Source: Isoetes taiwanensis (lineage: Eukaryota; Streptophyta; Lycopodiopsida; Isoetales; Isoetaceae). Taken from it: a stretch of DNA of 64,000 bases. The DNA lies in NCBI GenBank assembly GCA_021234155.1, contig JAJEKV010000031.1, positions 7,576,748 to 7,640,747 on the forward strand, written 5' to 3'. Under the pieces are notes generated by a model. The model saw nothing but the letters and a program-made list of their open reading frames with translations. It was not told where the DNA came from and made no database searches. Within the stretch, counting starts at the first letter, position 1. The number at the start of each line of letters is the position of its first letter. Position numbers and translations under genes: made by a program. Positions 21,033 to 31,221 of this stretch are shown here, in pieces.

Positions 21033-22042
21033 AAGTAGGAATTATGGCCTTTTTTGCGACCAGTGAATACTATGATATGACTGAAATTGCAACACGAATT
21101 TTTCCAAGGCTTGTTGTGCTCACAATTGATGCAGAAGTAGTTCAAGTAACGAATGCATTTCTTCAGCTGGTCCAACAATACCATGCTAAGTTGGAAAATG
21201 GGGAATCAATATCAAGTGCTACAGCTACCACAACTAGCTCAAGCAGTGTATTAGGTTGGGCAGTAAGCTCTATTACACACAAAAACAAAGGAATGGATAT
21301 AGCAACAACTGTCCCCATGAATATACATCCAGCAAGGCAGCCGTTGCTACAATATCTCCAAGCACTCCTGGTCAACAAGCAATTTCTGCCTCATCAAGCC
21401 AGCGTGATATTCTGCCATTGGCGACATCAAGTGATGCTGAAGATACCAGCCTTCCTGAGGAGTGGGATGATGTTGGGGGCATTGAAAAGGCAGAATCAAT
21501 CGATCCTCTCTCCAGATTGCAAGCTGCGCCGCAGCGACCTATTGTTTCTGTAAAATCAGTAGCAAATTGCTCAAAGGCATTCCAAACAGGTGCGGGCAAT
21601 GTAGGAACTAATAAAGTAGAACAAAAGTGTTGAGAACTGGCTGAAATTGATGCTCCCCCACCACCAACAAAAGCTAAACCATTATCTTCTGCAACCAACA
21701 AGGTTGGAGGTGCACAACACATCTCATTGGGGCAACATTTTTCTTTAGAGTCTGTTTTAGGATCTTCAGGTACAGGAAGAGGAAGGGGCAAAGCTGCCCC
21801 AATGAAACTAGGTGCGCAACATGTGCAGAGAACTTCTGATTTCTCTATCTCCATATTGGCTTGGTTGATTATAGAAGCATTCTCTCTGTTGTATTGTTAC
21901 ATAATTGCAGCAAGCATTTCTGAGCTGTTTATAGCTGCTGCTATGCTCTATTCTTTAAGAATTCCAGTTGGTTTGCAACTTGGGCAAGGAAGAACATGTA
22001 TATAAAATAAAAAGTTGGTCTAATGTTCCAAAAAAAAAAAAA

Positions 22043-23651
22043 CCCCGGCTTGAACTAGTTAGACCTAGCACAAACATCAGCTTCGGTCAATCCCTCCGCT
22101 GTCTTATCTGGCCATACGACAAGCACAATGATCCAAAATTTTCAAGTCTTATGAGTGTCACACGTATCTAGTTGTGCATTGGAACCCTATTTGGTCCTTA
22201 ATGTGCCCAGCAAAAGGTAGCTCTTTAACATTCTAAGTCTCCATTTTTAAAAAAAAAAATCATTAAATGCCTCACTTTCCTGCCAGTACCCATGTCCTGG
22301 ACAATACAGATGTGGTAATTAATTCATTTATTGTCATGTCCATAAGCCAAAAAACAACTGCCTATTATATAGGATATACCCTTCAGAAAAAACTTGCGGC
22401 AAGTGTTTCCCTGTATAGACAACAACCTACTTCAAGACAACCTTGTCAAGTCGAGTAGACACAACCCACTCATTACCAACCAGTCTTTTAAATTTCATTT
22501 AGAGAACCTCTCTTTGATTTAATAAATGCAAGACTTATGAAGGGTGTAGAGTGCATTACAAACCTCCGTCCATGTGTATCTTGTATACTTAGAAAACTAT
22601 AACCTACACCCTTAATAAGGATTTATCTTTACCATTCCGTAACCCAGGTTAAGTCTCGTAGCTCAATTAGGCTACTGTAACTTTCCAAGAGCAGAAAGGG
22701 ATTTTTAATATTTTGAGCAGCAAAATGAGAAATACAACTAAAATTAGATATTTCCAAGCATAAAGCCCTGACATAATACTTCAGCTTTAATTTTTGGACT
22801 AAGATTCGGTCAATATCAAAGGAGTCTTCAACTTTGTTACAGCATTTTGGAGTATACATTTAACACCCTTCTAAGATATATGCACTTTAATGTGGAATAA
22901 CAAAATGAGACAGGGTTAAACCATATATAAGTTTGAGAATATTTAGGAAAGCCAGCATATCAAGCCCGTGCTCAACTTTGCAGGGATCATGTATGGTTGT
23001 CCAAAGGAGTAGTATTTCACAAAAAGCCTATAAATATCAAACCGAGTACCTTGGTTTTGAGAAAACGGAAAGTCATCACTAGAAATTTACTGTGCTGTCA
23101 ACCGCCCTCTGAAAAGAGCATTGTCTACCATTAATGTGAAATCATTTAACCAACTTCAGATGTTCCCAGCTCCTGTCTCAATATGCATGCCATCTTCCAA
23201 GAACTCCTAAAACCTTGGACAAAAGGAAAACATTAAGAAGAGAAGCCCGTACTTGCAGCCAATCAGTACAAAGTTAGCCATAGATTGGGTAAAATTGCAA
23301 GGGCCAAAAGGTACCTTCTCGGTTATTCATTGATCACCTAATGTAATCCTTTTGCCACAAGATAAAAAATAACTTAGAATCAAATGACATACAACTATGA
23401 CACAAAATAGAGCAAACTGAATAATAGATTCAGAAATAGAGTGATCCCAAGATCAAAGATATAGGCATATTCTGCCAAAAACCACATCTAAGCTGTTAAT
23501 CTGGATATAAGGAAGTTATTTATAGATAGCAGACATATGGAACTATTTTTTGTCCATTTAGCCACCAGGCAACAAAGTGTTGCTAGCAAAGATATATTAT
23601 TTTTCCCATGCAATCTTACACAGCTCTCGCATAGAACTAATTAGGTCATAC
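22043..23651. other. Intergenic, no gene recognised
   Basis: About 1.6 kb of AT-rich sequence. Minus-strand frames such as 22629-22859 lack a family signature and are not supported as genes. Confidence 0.35.
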
Positions 23652-23923
23652 CTGATTATCATCCATGGCCGATTCATGTTCCTCCATGTATTGTGTTTCA
23701 GGGACAAAGTAAGATGTATCTCCAAAGTTTTGTCTATGTGAGCTCTGAAAATGCCTATTCTGTTGCTGGCCACCATAGTTATGCTTGCCACGCTTGTTAT
23801 AGCCATCCACGCCTATCTTATTCTCTTTCAGATCAATGCCTTGCATACAAAATGCAATTTCTCTGTCTAGAACAATCTCACTCAGATGCAGCTTGATTGA
23901 ATAAGAAAAGGGGAGGTCCTCTT
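23652..23923 (-). pseudogene. Single exon-like segment of an unidentified gene
   Basis: The minus-strand frame runs EDLPFSYSIKLHLSEIVLDR, then a glycine/glutamine-rich part (KHNYGGQQQNRHFQSSHRQN), and ends MDDNQ directly at a splice donor (CAGGTATGAC). A plausible acceptor (TATTCTAG) lies at 23924-23931. The composition and splice sites fit a genuine exon, but no neighbouring exons could be found, so this is probably a captured or broken gene. Family not recognised. Confidence 0.4.
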
Positions 23924-24010
23924 CTAGAATAAGATCCCGTTCATCCATTAGCTTATAGACCGAGAAAATTAGATAAGGTATCCGTCCATAATAAATACAA
24001 TTTGTCATTT

Positions 24011-24044
24011 AGCTGCTCTGTCCATTTAGCTGGACAGAGCAGCT
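24011..24044. repeat. 13-bp perfect inverted repeat at duplication boundary
   Basis: AGCTGCTCTGTCC (24011-24023) and its exact reverse complement (24032-24044) surround an 8-base spacer. The right arm is present in the sister copy near 48430 (GGATAGAGCAGCT) but the left arm is not, so the hairpin arises at the point where homology between the two copies begins. Confidence 0.75.
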
Positions 24045-24930
24045 TGGAACAGACTTTATCAGAAATAATCAAATAACTGAAGTTGATCATGCAACCATCC
24101 ATCATCCATGCCTATCCAGATATCTGTAATCTAAGCATTAAAAAAATCAAAAACATTTATAGAACTCCAAAGTACCATTTTTGCAAGAACCCTGACAATA
24201 TTGCATCGATTCGCTTACGTTCAGGATGCGAGGAGTGGATTTTGATACACAGCTGATATTATTTACAAGCTGAATGGAAGGGCATATAGAAGCTAACACC
24301 AATAAGCTTTAAAAACCATTACTTTTCACAATGTCCAACTCCAATCCACCTTAAATAATGTGCCTTCATTGCACGGATAATGATACTGCTGCATGTCTTG
24401 AGTGTGTTCAAAAAGATAGCTTTGCAGGGCTGTATAGCTGGTCATTACATGCATTCAAAACATTTGAAAGCAAGGAGACCTTCACCATGCTGAGATTTCT
24501 TGCAATCGTTGCCTTCCAAGTCACCGCATTTTGACTTGACATTACCATCAACATGTGAGATATCCCACAATCATTGCATTCCAAATTAGCACATTCTGAC
24601 TTGACATTCTATTTCATTTCCCTCCTCAAATCTTCAGCATTTTAAATATGTGCCAACAAGGATGTGCTGCACAACATCGTCAAAACAGATTCCACACGAT
24701 CTGCCTACGAATATGTCTACCCTGTTCCCCAGGACAATATCAGATCTAAGATAACTTTGTAATTTTTATTGTGGATTTGTTTAAATACTCGAAAAAAATA
24801 GGACTTTCCCATGCTGAATCTGCCTCCCCAGTGTAACCAATAAAAGTGTCATGCATTGTCAACCATCTGCTGATGAACATGTCGTCCTGGCTCAATATCA
24901 TTTATATGATGCTGTAAGCTTTCATAATGC

Positions 24931-25013
24931 TCAAAAATGTGAATAATCTGGCTTTATGTCTTCATTTGATGCACGTTGCAATAAACAAAGTGTCATTGCA
25001 TCTGTGCCAAGCT
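24931..25013 (-). pseudogene. Truncated end of unidentified relic gene Y (copy A)
   Basis: The minus-strand frame GAHTKLGTDAMTLCLLQRAS then NEDIKPDYSHF matches the C-terminal end of the longer relic at 56304-57361. The rest was removed by a deletion that joins this exon directly to retroposon R sequence. Confidence 0.6.
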
Positions 25014-26133
25014 TAGTGTGAGCTCCCAAGAAAAAATGACGTTTCTTGGTGCTGCGGCCTCTGCTTGCTGCTAGGGCGATTATGGGACCGCCCCTCTCTC
25101 TCAAATCCGGGATTATTGCTCTTCTGCATAATTTCCGTGCTAGCAAAGGATTTTACCATCGTTGAGAGGATTTTTGGTGCCAAAAAATAGGTTCTTGAAG
25201 CTGCATCAGGGCAATTTCATTTAGTTTCTGTTGATAAGCCACACGTGGCTTCTTTTGCTCTCTTGCTTCAGAATTTTCGAAGCATTATGTATATTTGCTT
25301 GCAAGCAATTTTTGCAACTCTTCAGCAATCTTTAGTATCGGTTCTACAAAGCTGGAGATGCAGATAGAGCTTTCTAGCAAATGCACATTGAAACGACGTG
25401 GATGCCTATAAGATGGAGCAAATTCTAGGCAGTACTAGAAGAGAGGTGCAGATCCAAGTTCTTGTAGTTCTTCTCTTTCTTATCATGTTCTTTTTATCTT
25501 GGCGATTCCCGTCATGTGCAGTTTGCGCTTTGGATGATCAGAAAGACTCTTGTCTGGTTAGTGGAATATTTTGTGTTAGTACAGTTTTATTGATTTTTGG
25601 GATGGGAAATTCAGAGAAAATAGGTTGTATGTTATGATAGCAAACAGAATGATTTCATAAGCACTTAGTACCTACTCTTGTACTGCTATACCTGAATGGT
25701 AGTTTTTTCAAGTTCTCATGCTTGATTGGCTTTGTATTGCCATGTCAACCTCATAACCAAATTTGAGTACTGCTATGCTTGAATTGGTTATGCTCCTACA
25801 TTATTATGTTTAGAGTGAGAGCTCGTTCAAGATTTAAACTTGAACTCTCATTCTGTTGCTACTGGCGAACTGATATGATGCTAGACCTTACACACTACGG
25901 TGAGATATTTCTATCCTTTATTCAGCATTACATGAACTTTCATAGGATTCTGCTGCATGATTTGATTCATTCATGGGGTTCTTAGGCTTTTCCTTTGTAT
26001 TATCTGGTTACTAGGTAAAATGATTCATGATTATCAGCTATCAGAGCAGTATATGGACTTCATGTATATCAGTAAGTTTGTGTTAGTAGAGAATGAAGAT
26101 GTCGAGATTACTCTTGTAGTAATTCTCTATTAA

Positions 26134-27165
26134 GATACAGAGGAGGCATGGCCATTATCTGCGGTCAATGGCCTCAGAATCCCTGGCTGGAATATTCATC
26201 ATAGCGCATCCGACATCTATATTGCTTTCTGTTGGTTCTAGTGTTCTTTTCCTTTGTCTCGGGGTTCATCCCCTAGTTGTGATTTCTTATGGGGCATAGT
26301 CCACGGGTACTGTTGGGGCTTTTGCCCTCTTTCTTTGTTCTGGTCCAGGGTAAATTTTAACGGCCCTAAATGTTTTTCTATTCAAATTAAGGTTGGCTAA
26401 ACCTATGAAAAACAAAAGTTATTGGATTTCCTTCTTGGCGAAATTTGATAAAATAAAGCCCTTTAATTATCTTCCCACTTGGCTAAAATGTAAAATATAT
26501 ATGACATGAAATTCTGATGTTGGCGAATTTTTCTTGGTCCCCAGCTAAAGTGCAACTATTTAACTTTAAACTTTGAGCACTGATTCGTACATGAATGATA
26601 TTGATTCAATATGCTTCTTTTACAAAATGATAACAAAGTTGTTCAAGGAACAAACAATATCGTTTGAAGGAATATGCATGCATCCAAATGCTGAATTTGG
26701 TGATGAAGCCTTTAGGGTCAACAATTGCAAGAAGAGATCACTACTATTTAAAGCTTAAAATGCGCATCATGATATAACATTCTTCATAGCATTTAACCTA
26801 AACAACTTATAGATACAAATTCAAAATATGATTGAGGTAGCTAATGGCAATTCCCAAATGAAAGAGGTTCCCGAATAGAATTGGCATGGCTATTTGAATT
26901 GATCAGGGTTCCCCTAATCAACTTTAGAGAAGGTGATTCAGTACACCATGCAGCAAACAATCCCGGCTAAACTCTAAGTGTTCAGAATTTACCCCCTTTT
27001 GGAGTGGCTAAATTATGCTTTTTCTAAAAAAATTGCCTTTACAAACTTTAGCCATGAAGTTTGTCTAAAGGTCTAAAAAATCACCATTTGGCAAACTCTA
27101 GCCACTCTTTATTACCCTGGTTCTGGTCCCATAACCCTGTGATTTCTCGTGGACGTTAAAAGACT
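26134..27165 (+). mobile_element. Retroposon insertion present only in copy A
   Basis: Copy B reads straight through this point (TCTCTATTAATATCAAGC near 58320-58335), so it shows the empty site. The insert ends TCGTGGACGTTAAAAGACTT then CTTATTG, the same 3' end as the SINE at 10610-10797. It is itself split by the DNA transposon at 26346-27119. Confidence 0.65.
26346..27119. mobile_element. Non-autonomous hAT-like or Mutator-like DNA transposon
   Basis: Ends CAGGGTAAATTTTAACGGCC and, inverted, CAGGGTAATAAAGAGTGGCT: short inverted termini starting CAGGG, as is common in hAT elements. The flanking GTTCTGGTC occurs at 26337-26345 and 27120-27128, a 9-base direct repeat (8 would be usual for hAT, 9 for Mutator-like). 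774 bp, no transposase. The superfamily is therefore left open. Confidence 0.78.
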
Positions 27166-27422
27166 TCTTATTGATATCAAGCATTGTACTTATTTATTTA
27201 CACATTATATATATATAAAAAAAAAAAAAAAAAAAAAAAAACCTTGTATCTTGTGAACATAGAGCTTATGAAGTGGATGTAGAGCTTCTTGAAGTTGCTT
27301 GCATGGTCTCTAGGATAGCTAGGTGCCTTATAGAAGCAAACCCAAAGCTCGTGGTGTGGACTAGCTTGCATGGTCTCTATGATATCTAGGCAGTGTGAAC
27401 ACTAAACCTAAACCTATATCGT

Positions 27423-27763
27423 CGAATTGATATGGTCTATGGGGTATGGGATAAAGCCTTAGAAAAGTTGGGACCCATTAGATAACGATTTCCTTGAAGG
27501 ATCCACCCTTTTGGTGTGTTATCACTAGAGGTACTAGTGCATAACATTTGGTATCAAAGCCAAGGTTCAATTCCTCGTGGCAACATTGGTGTGTTCCACA
27601 TGTTTGAGGGCAAGCATCTCGAGAAGGGGAAGGAATTGATATGGTCTATGGGGTATGGGGTAAAGCCTTGGAAAGGTTGGGGCCATTGGATAACGATGTC
27701 CTTGAAAGATCTTCCCTTTTGGTGTGTTGGTTATCACTAGAGGTAGTAATGCGTAACACGAAT
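27423..27763 (+). mobile_element. TRIM element (terminal-repeat retrotransposon in miniature)
   Basis: LTRs 27428-27546 (119 bp) and 27637-27758 (122 bp), both TGATATGGTCTATGGGG...TAACA, enclose only 90 bases. These hold a primer binding site TGGTATCAAAGCC (27549-27561, initiator-Met type) and a purine tract AGAAGGGGAAGGA before the right LTR. The 5-bp target duplication CGAAT is at 27423-27427 and 27759-27763. No coding capacity. The same element sits at the matching place in copy B (58560-58890), so it predates the duplication. Confidence 0.9.
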
Positions 27764-28416
27764 GATACCTAGATGCTGGATACCGTTCTTTTTCAATTTT
27801 AGCCGGTGAATAATGGAACAGACCAACATAAGAGAAAAAAAGCGGCCATCCCAAAAACTTATTTTGGTTGCCCTCTCTTGTTTCTCTTCGTTCATATTTT
27901 TCTCTAAATGGCCGAGTCCCAAGAAAAATTGATGCGCCCTTTTACTCAAATTTATCACAACCATCCTAGACATACGTTTTCCTTCCAGTAATAACTTAGA
28001 TACTTTTTATGTCATACCATACTAGCAACATTATAGGACACTGTCTGTTTAATGTCTCTAACGAAATTTTGAACATGAAATATAATTGCTAACCGAAATG
28101 ATCAAAGACCAAACCATATGGAAGAAGCCTAGTTAGAACAGGCTAGTAATTTGAAAGATAACAGGGGTGCTGGGGGCAAATGATAATTTTCCCAAACAAA
28201 TAATCAACGCCAGCTGAATTTTCTAATCCAAGTTGTTACTTAATAACTTGGTGGTAGAGCATTTTAACTTCCAAATGGTACCGTAAAATAACTAAACAAA
28301 TAATAGCTATACTGCTGATCTGCTTTTAGATGTCACTATTCTACCAGAGATAGTTGGTACAGGAACAATTAGAACCGGAGGAAAGGAATTCAGTTTTATA
28401 ATCTCTATTTTATCTC

Positions 28417-29520
28417 TAAAATATACTTTCATATTGCCAACTCCCCCTCGAGAATTTTGGAATAGCAAAATCAAATTGTCGCCATCATATCACAAGATTT
28501 CAAAAACCACAAGCTCAACTTTAGAATATGATGAGATTTGGACCAGATTCAAAACTTAAAAAAAATGAGTGAGATGCTTTGGCTCTATTCCCCTGTTATA
28601 GTTACATCATACATACAACTTAGGCCAGCATTAAGAAAAAACATTTGACCTAAGGTTCCGTTAGAGAAATTGATAAATATATACAATCCACATCACCATG
28701 CTGAACTTCTAATTCCCTAACTCCCGTTGCATTCTCAATCATGTGTGCCTAAGAAAGGACTGATCAAACCATATCAAGATATGCTGCATGGTCTTGGCAA
28801 TACTAGTCATGCTCATCCGTTAAGCTGAGCACTCCCAGAACTTTGAGGCATCTTCACTATAAACCGTATGATCTTGGATCTCCAAGTTGGCTATATGAAA
28901 ATCTACAAACCTCGCTTGAATACATTTACATAGTATAAGTGCAGTGGGAATTAACCACCAATTGTTTTCCTCCCTAGAAATGAACAGTTAAAGCAATCAA
29001 CAGCAGTATCAGGTGTGAACATAATACACAGGAAATTTGCATAGTTGGAAGTCAAATAACGATTGTCTCCAACAGGTCAAAGTATGGAGGTGCCTTCGAT
29101 GGATTGTATGGAGTGTGGAGGTGCCTTAGATAGATTATATGATGGATTTGTATTACTGGATGAGACTTTACCAGCTTCAAAGAATTTAAAGGCTATATAA
29201 AAAAGCTAATATAAGGCTCCTGGAGAAAAATCAGCATTGTACTAAAAGCTATTGTTACATAAGAAAAAAAGTTGCAAAGCAGAGGCAGTATAAAATCTTC
29301 TTTTCGTTCCTTTTTTAATTTAGTGGTTGGAGAAGGAATACTCACGAACTGAAGCTCTAGCTCCTAAGGTACAGAAATGTTGTATATAGTTTTATTTTAT
29401 AGTTGTGCAAATCCATATGCTAGAGCTGCTAACTGTCAAGGAAAAAAAGTACAATAGCTTAGGGACCTTAATAGAGACTTCGAGAAAGAAGAGTGTCTAG
29501 TCTGACTGAAGATCACTAAC
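28417..29520. other. Intergenic or intronic, no feature recognised
   Basis: About 1.1 kb without coding pattern. The part next to 29520 may be intron downstream of the membrane-protein exon; no further exon was found. Confidence 0.35.
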
Positions 29521-29763
29521 CGAATTGGTCAGAGATGCAATATTCCACAAATTGTACACTCGAGCAAGACCTGCAAATTTGCGTGGACCATGGCTAAAGA
29601 GAGCACTTATTCCTGCTGGAAATGGTAATAATGATGCGAGAGGAAGCACTAAAAGAACCACAAGAAAGCCAGCTAGAGATATAGAATAGAACTGCAACAA
29701 AGTTAGCAAGGTTAAGTTGAAATCCGTAAAAAGCAAAATTGAGATAACCAATCCCGCCAAAGC
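29521..29763 (-). pseudogene. Isolated exon of a large multi-pass membrane protein
   Basis: A canonical acceptor (TTTTTGTTGCAG) precedes an 81-codon, phase-0 open exon that ends at a donor (TTCGGTTAGTG). The product starts ALAGLVISILLFTDF, has two or three hydrophobic helices, then LPFPAGISALFSHGPRKFAG and LARVYNLWNIASLTNS. This resembles the C-terminal membrane region of the plant glycine-rich proteins annotated as ephrin type-B receptor-like, as far as I recall. No other exons are visible in the window, so it is an exon fragment. A decayed copy lies at 2079-2237. Confidence 0.7.
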
Positions 29764-29816
29764 CTGCAACAAAAATCATTTTGTTACTAATCATATCTTT
29801 ACGCATAGATGACACA

Positions 29817-30254
29817 ATGCATGCTATAAAGGAGATCATAGCTAGGAGGCCCCAACTATTGACAGAAGCTAGGTTTCTTTTGGCTGAACTTAGCAATAAG
29901 TTGGCAAGGCTAAGTGACAGCAAAACTGACAACACCAAGGCCCCTGGTCTAGCCATGGTTGAAGACTTTAGTGGGAATACCATTGTTAGGCCAATCCCTT
30001 TCGTGGAGAGCCGTAAGAAGAGGAAGAAGGCTAGTGCACTTAGTGTTTTCTCGAAGGAATGCGAAGACCACATTGCAAAATGTGAAGGTATTGCATTTAT
30101 TCCCATAGATACTTTTTGAAACGATTCATATTCTTATCTCTCGAATTCATGTCATGCCATTCTAGGTACAAATGGATGCAATCTGAAGTTAGCCTCATTA
30201 ATGTCATCAATGTTTGGACTATTAGGTGATGATGCCATGTTGCCTTTTAGGTGA
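29817..30254 (+). CDS. Gene C: small two-exon gene, unknown function
   Basis: Exon 1 is 29817-30087 and exon 2 is 30166-30254, joined across a 78-bp intron with donor AAGGTATTG and acceptor TTCTAG. The phase-1 junction keeps the frame open, giving 119 residues (271+89 nt = 120 codons). The product has an arginine/lysine patch (VESRKKRKKASALS), a cysteine-containing segment (KECEDHIAKCEGTNGCNLKL) and ends SMFGLLGDDAMLPFR. No known family recognised. Its 5' end runs close to the antisense membrane-protein exon. It lies just left of the first 21-bp array and may belong to that composite. The start codon is uncertain: the frame is open upstream of 29817. Confidence 0.55.
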
Positions 30255-30434
30255 AAGGGTGACACGATCTCTTTGTTAATATATTTCTGAATGTTATGGT
30301 ATCCTGTTTTGCATACATACTCTAACCCATGGTCGTTTTGACCAAATACCATGGTAATTCTGGATGCCTTTGTAATGGCTTTATTTTGCCCCATGTTCAT
30401 GTGTTATTTTGCTGGCTTCAGAGCAATATGGTAA

Positions 30435-31025
30435 TCTAATATGGTATTTTTTGCCATGTTCATGGTATTTCTGGCCAATGTTCATGGTATTTCTGGCCAG
30501 AACCTTGGTATTTCTGGCCAATACCTTGGTATTTCTGGCCAGAAGATTGGTATTTCTGGCCCACCACTTGGTATTTCTGGCCAATACCTTGGTATTTCTG
30601 GCCATATATATGGTATTTCTGGCCAATAGCTTGGTATTTCTTGCCAACAGCTTGGTATTTCTGGCCCGAATCTTGGTATTTCTGGCCAATACCTTGGTAT
30701 TTCTGGCCATATATATGGTATTTCTGGCCAATAGCTTGGTCTTTCTGGCCATACCTTGGTATTTCTGGCCATATATATGGTATTTCTGTCCAATAGCATG
30801 GTATTTCTGGCCATATATATGGTATTTCTGTCCAATAGCATGGTATTTCTGGCCATATATATGGTATTTCTGTCCAGTAGCATGGTATTTCTGGCCAGAA
30901 CCTCGGTATTTCTGGCCAATACCTAGGTATTTCTGGCCCTATATATGGTATTTCTGGCCAATAGCTTGGTATTTCTGGCCATACATTGGTATTTCTGGTC
31001 ACATACCATTGGTATTTCTGGCTCG
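30435..31025 (+). repeat. Array 1: about 28 units of a 21-22-bp repeat
   Basis: Core GGTATTTCTGGCCA plus 6-8 variable bases, for example ATACCTT, ATAGCTT, ATATAT, GAACCTT. The 21-base period keeps all frames open, which produces long but meaningless frames of a heptad type (LVFLANT). The same core occurs in arrays 2 and 3 in the same orientation and in arrays 4 and 5 in the opposite orientation. Confidence 0.97.
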
Positions 31026-31107
31026 AGGGTAGGTAAATGTCATCTCGTGGGTAGGTAAATGTCATCTCGTGGGTAGGTAAATGTCGGCTCGTGGGTAGGT
31101 AAATGTC
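31022..31107 (+). repeat. Four 22-bp repeats upstream of gene A
   Basis: CTCGTGGGTAGGTAAATGTC plus two bases, four times in a row, unlike the array core. They lie 45-130 bases upstream of the TATA box of gene A, so they could be binding sites that control it. Confidence 0.8.
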
Positions 31108-31150
31108 TTTATCGATGAAGGGATATGCTTCTAAAACCCTAAATTCCATC

Positions 31151-31161
31151 ACCTATAAATA
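31151..31161 (+). promoter_or_regulatory. TATA box of gene A
   Basis: CCTATAAATAG, a plant-consensus TATA box, about 60 bases upstream of ATG 31222. Transcription would start near 31185. Confidence 0.65.
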
Positions 31162-31221
31162 GTCACCCCTCCTTTCTTGCATTCCAATTCCGATTCTTGC
31201 AGTTGTTTTTGGTGAAGAACT

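Larger units (their letters stand above)
18395..22042 (+). pseudogene. SCY1-like (SCYL1-type) kinase-like protein retrocopy A
   Basis: After ATG 18436 the frame reads MLKFLKDVVVGSDLPYN, the start of the SCY1-like pseudokinase family (coated-vesicle and Golgi trafficking). The HEAT-repeat region follows (ILLGNIATRLNESTRKRVM near 19250, with LVQQYHAKLENG near 21170). Introns are absent and the copy ends in a poly(A) run at 22030-22042, so it is a processed pseudogene. Most of the kinase region is missing: a 437-bp stretch present in copy B (44083-44519) is deleted between two GTTCTA hexamers. The HEAT region is split by a MITE at 19363-21032. Many frameshifts. The closest plant relatives I know are the SCY1-like proteins of Arabidopsis. 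Confidence 0.88.
25014..27241 (+). mobile_element. Retroposon of R family (copy A), interrupted
   Basis: Starts like R1 (AAGAAAAAATGACGTTTCTT) and ends in an A run near 27219-27241 after TATATATATAT. It shares the whole of its approximately 1-kb body with 57383-58377 in copy B. A 1-kb insertion (26134-27165) interrupts it. The frame 25398-25637 is not conserved in copy B and is not supported as a gene. Confidence 0.6.
24021..28416. repeat. Segmental duplication, copy A
   Basis: This block matches 48427-59550 in order and orientation: 24021-24190 with 48427-48585, 24200-25013 with 55554-56393, 25014-26133 with 57383-58325, and 27166-28416 with 58326-59550. Differences: copy B carries LINE-3; copy A lacks about 989 bases (56394-57382); copy A has an extra insertion at 26134-27165. 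No gene is intact in it. Confidence 0.88.

Noticed and set aside
25398-25637. 79-codon hydrophobic frame in retroposon R
   Set aside because: The frame is not kept in the sister copy at 57770-57980 (frameshifts and stops).
29594-30106. 170-codon minus-strand frame
   Set aside because: It is the complement of gene C exon 1 joined to the wrong frame of the membrane-protein exon; splice sites support the other reading.
30409-31152. Long open frames on both strands through array 1 (heptad products such as LVFLANT or RNTKVLA repeats)
   Set aside because: They arise because the repeat period is 21 bases, a multiple of three; all frames stay open. No start context or homologue.
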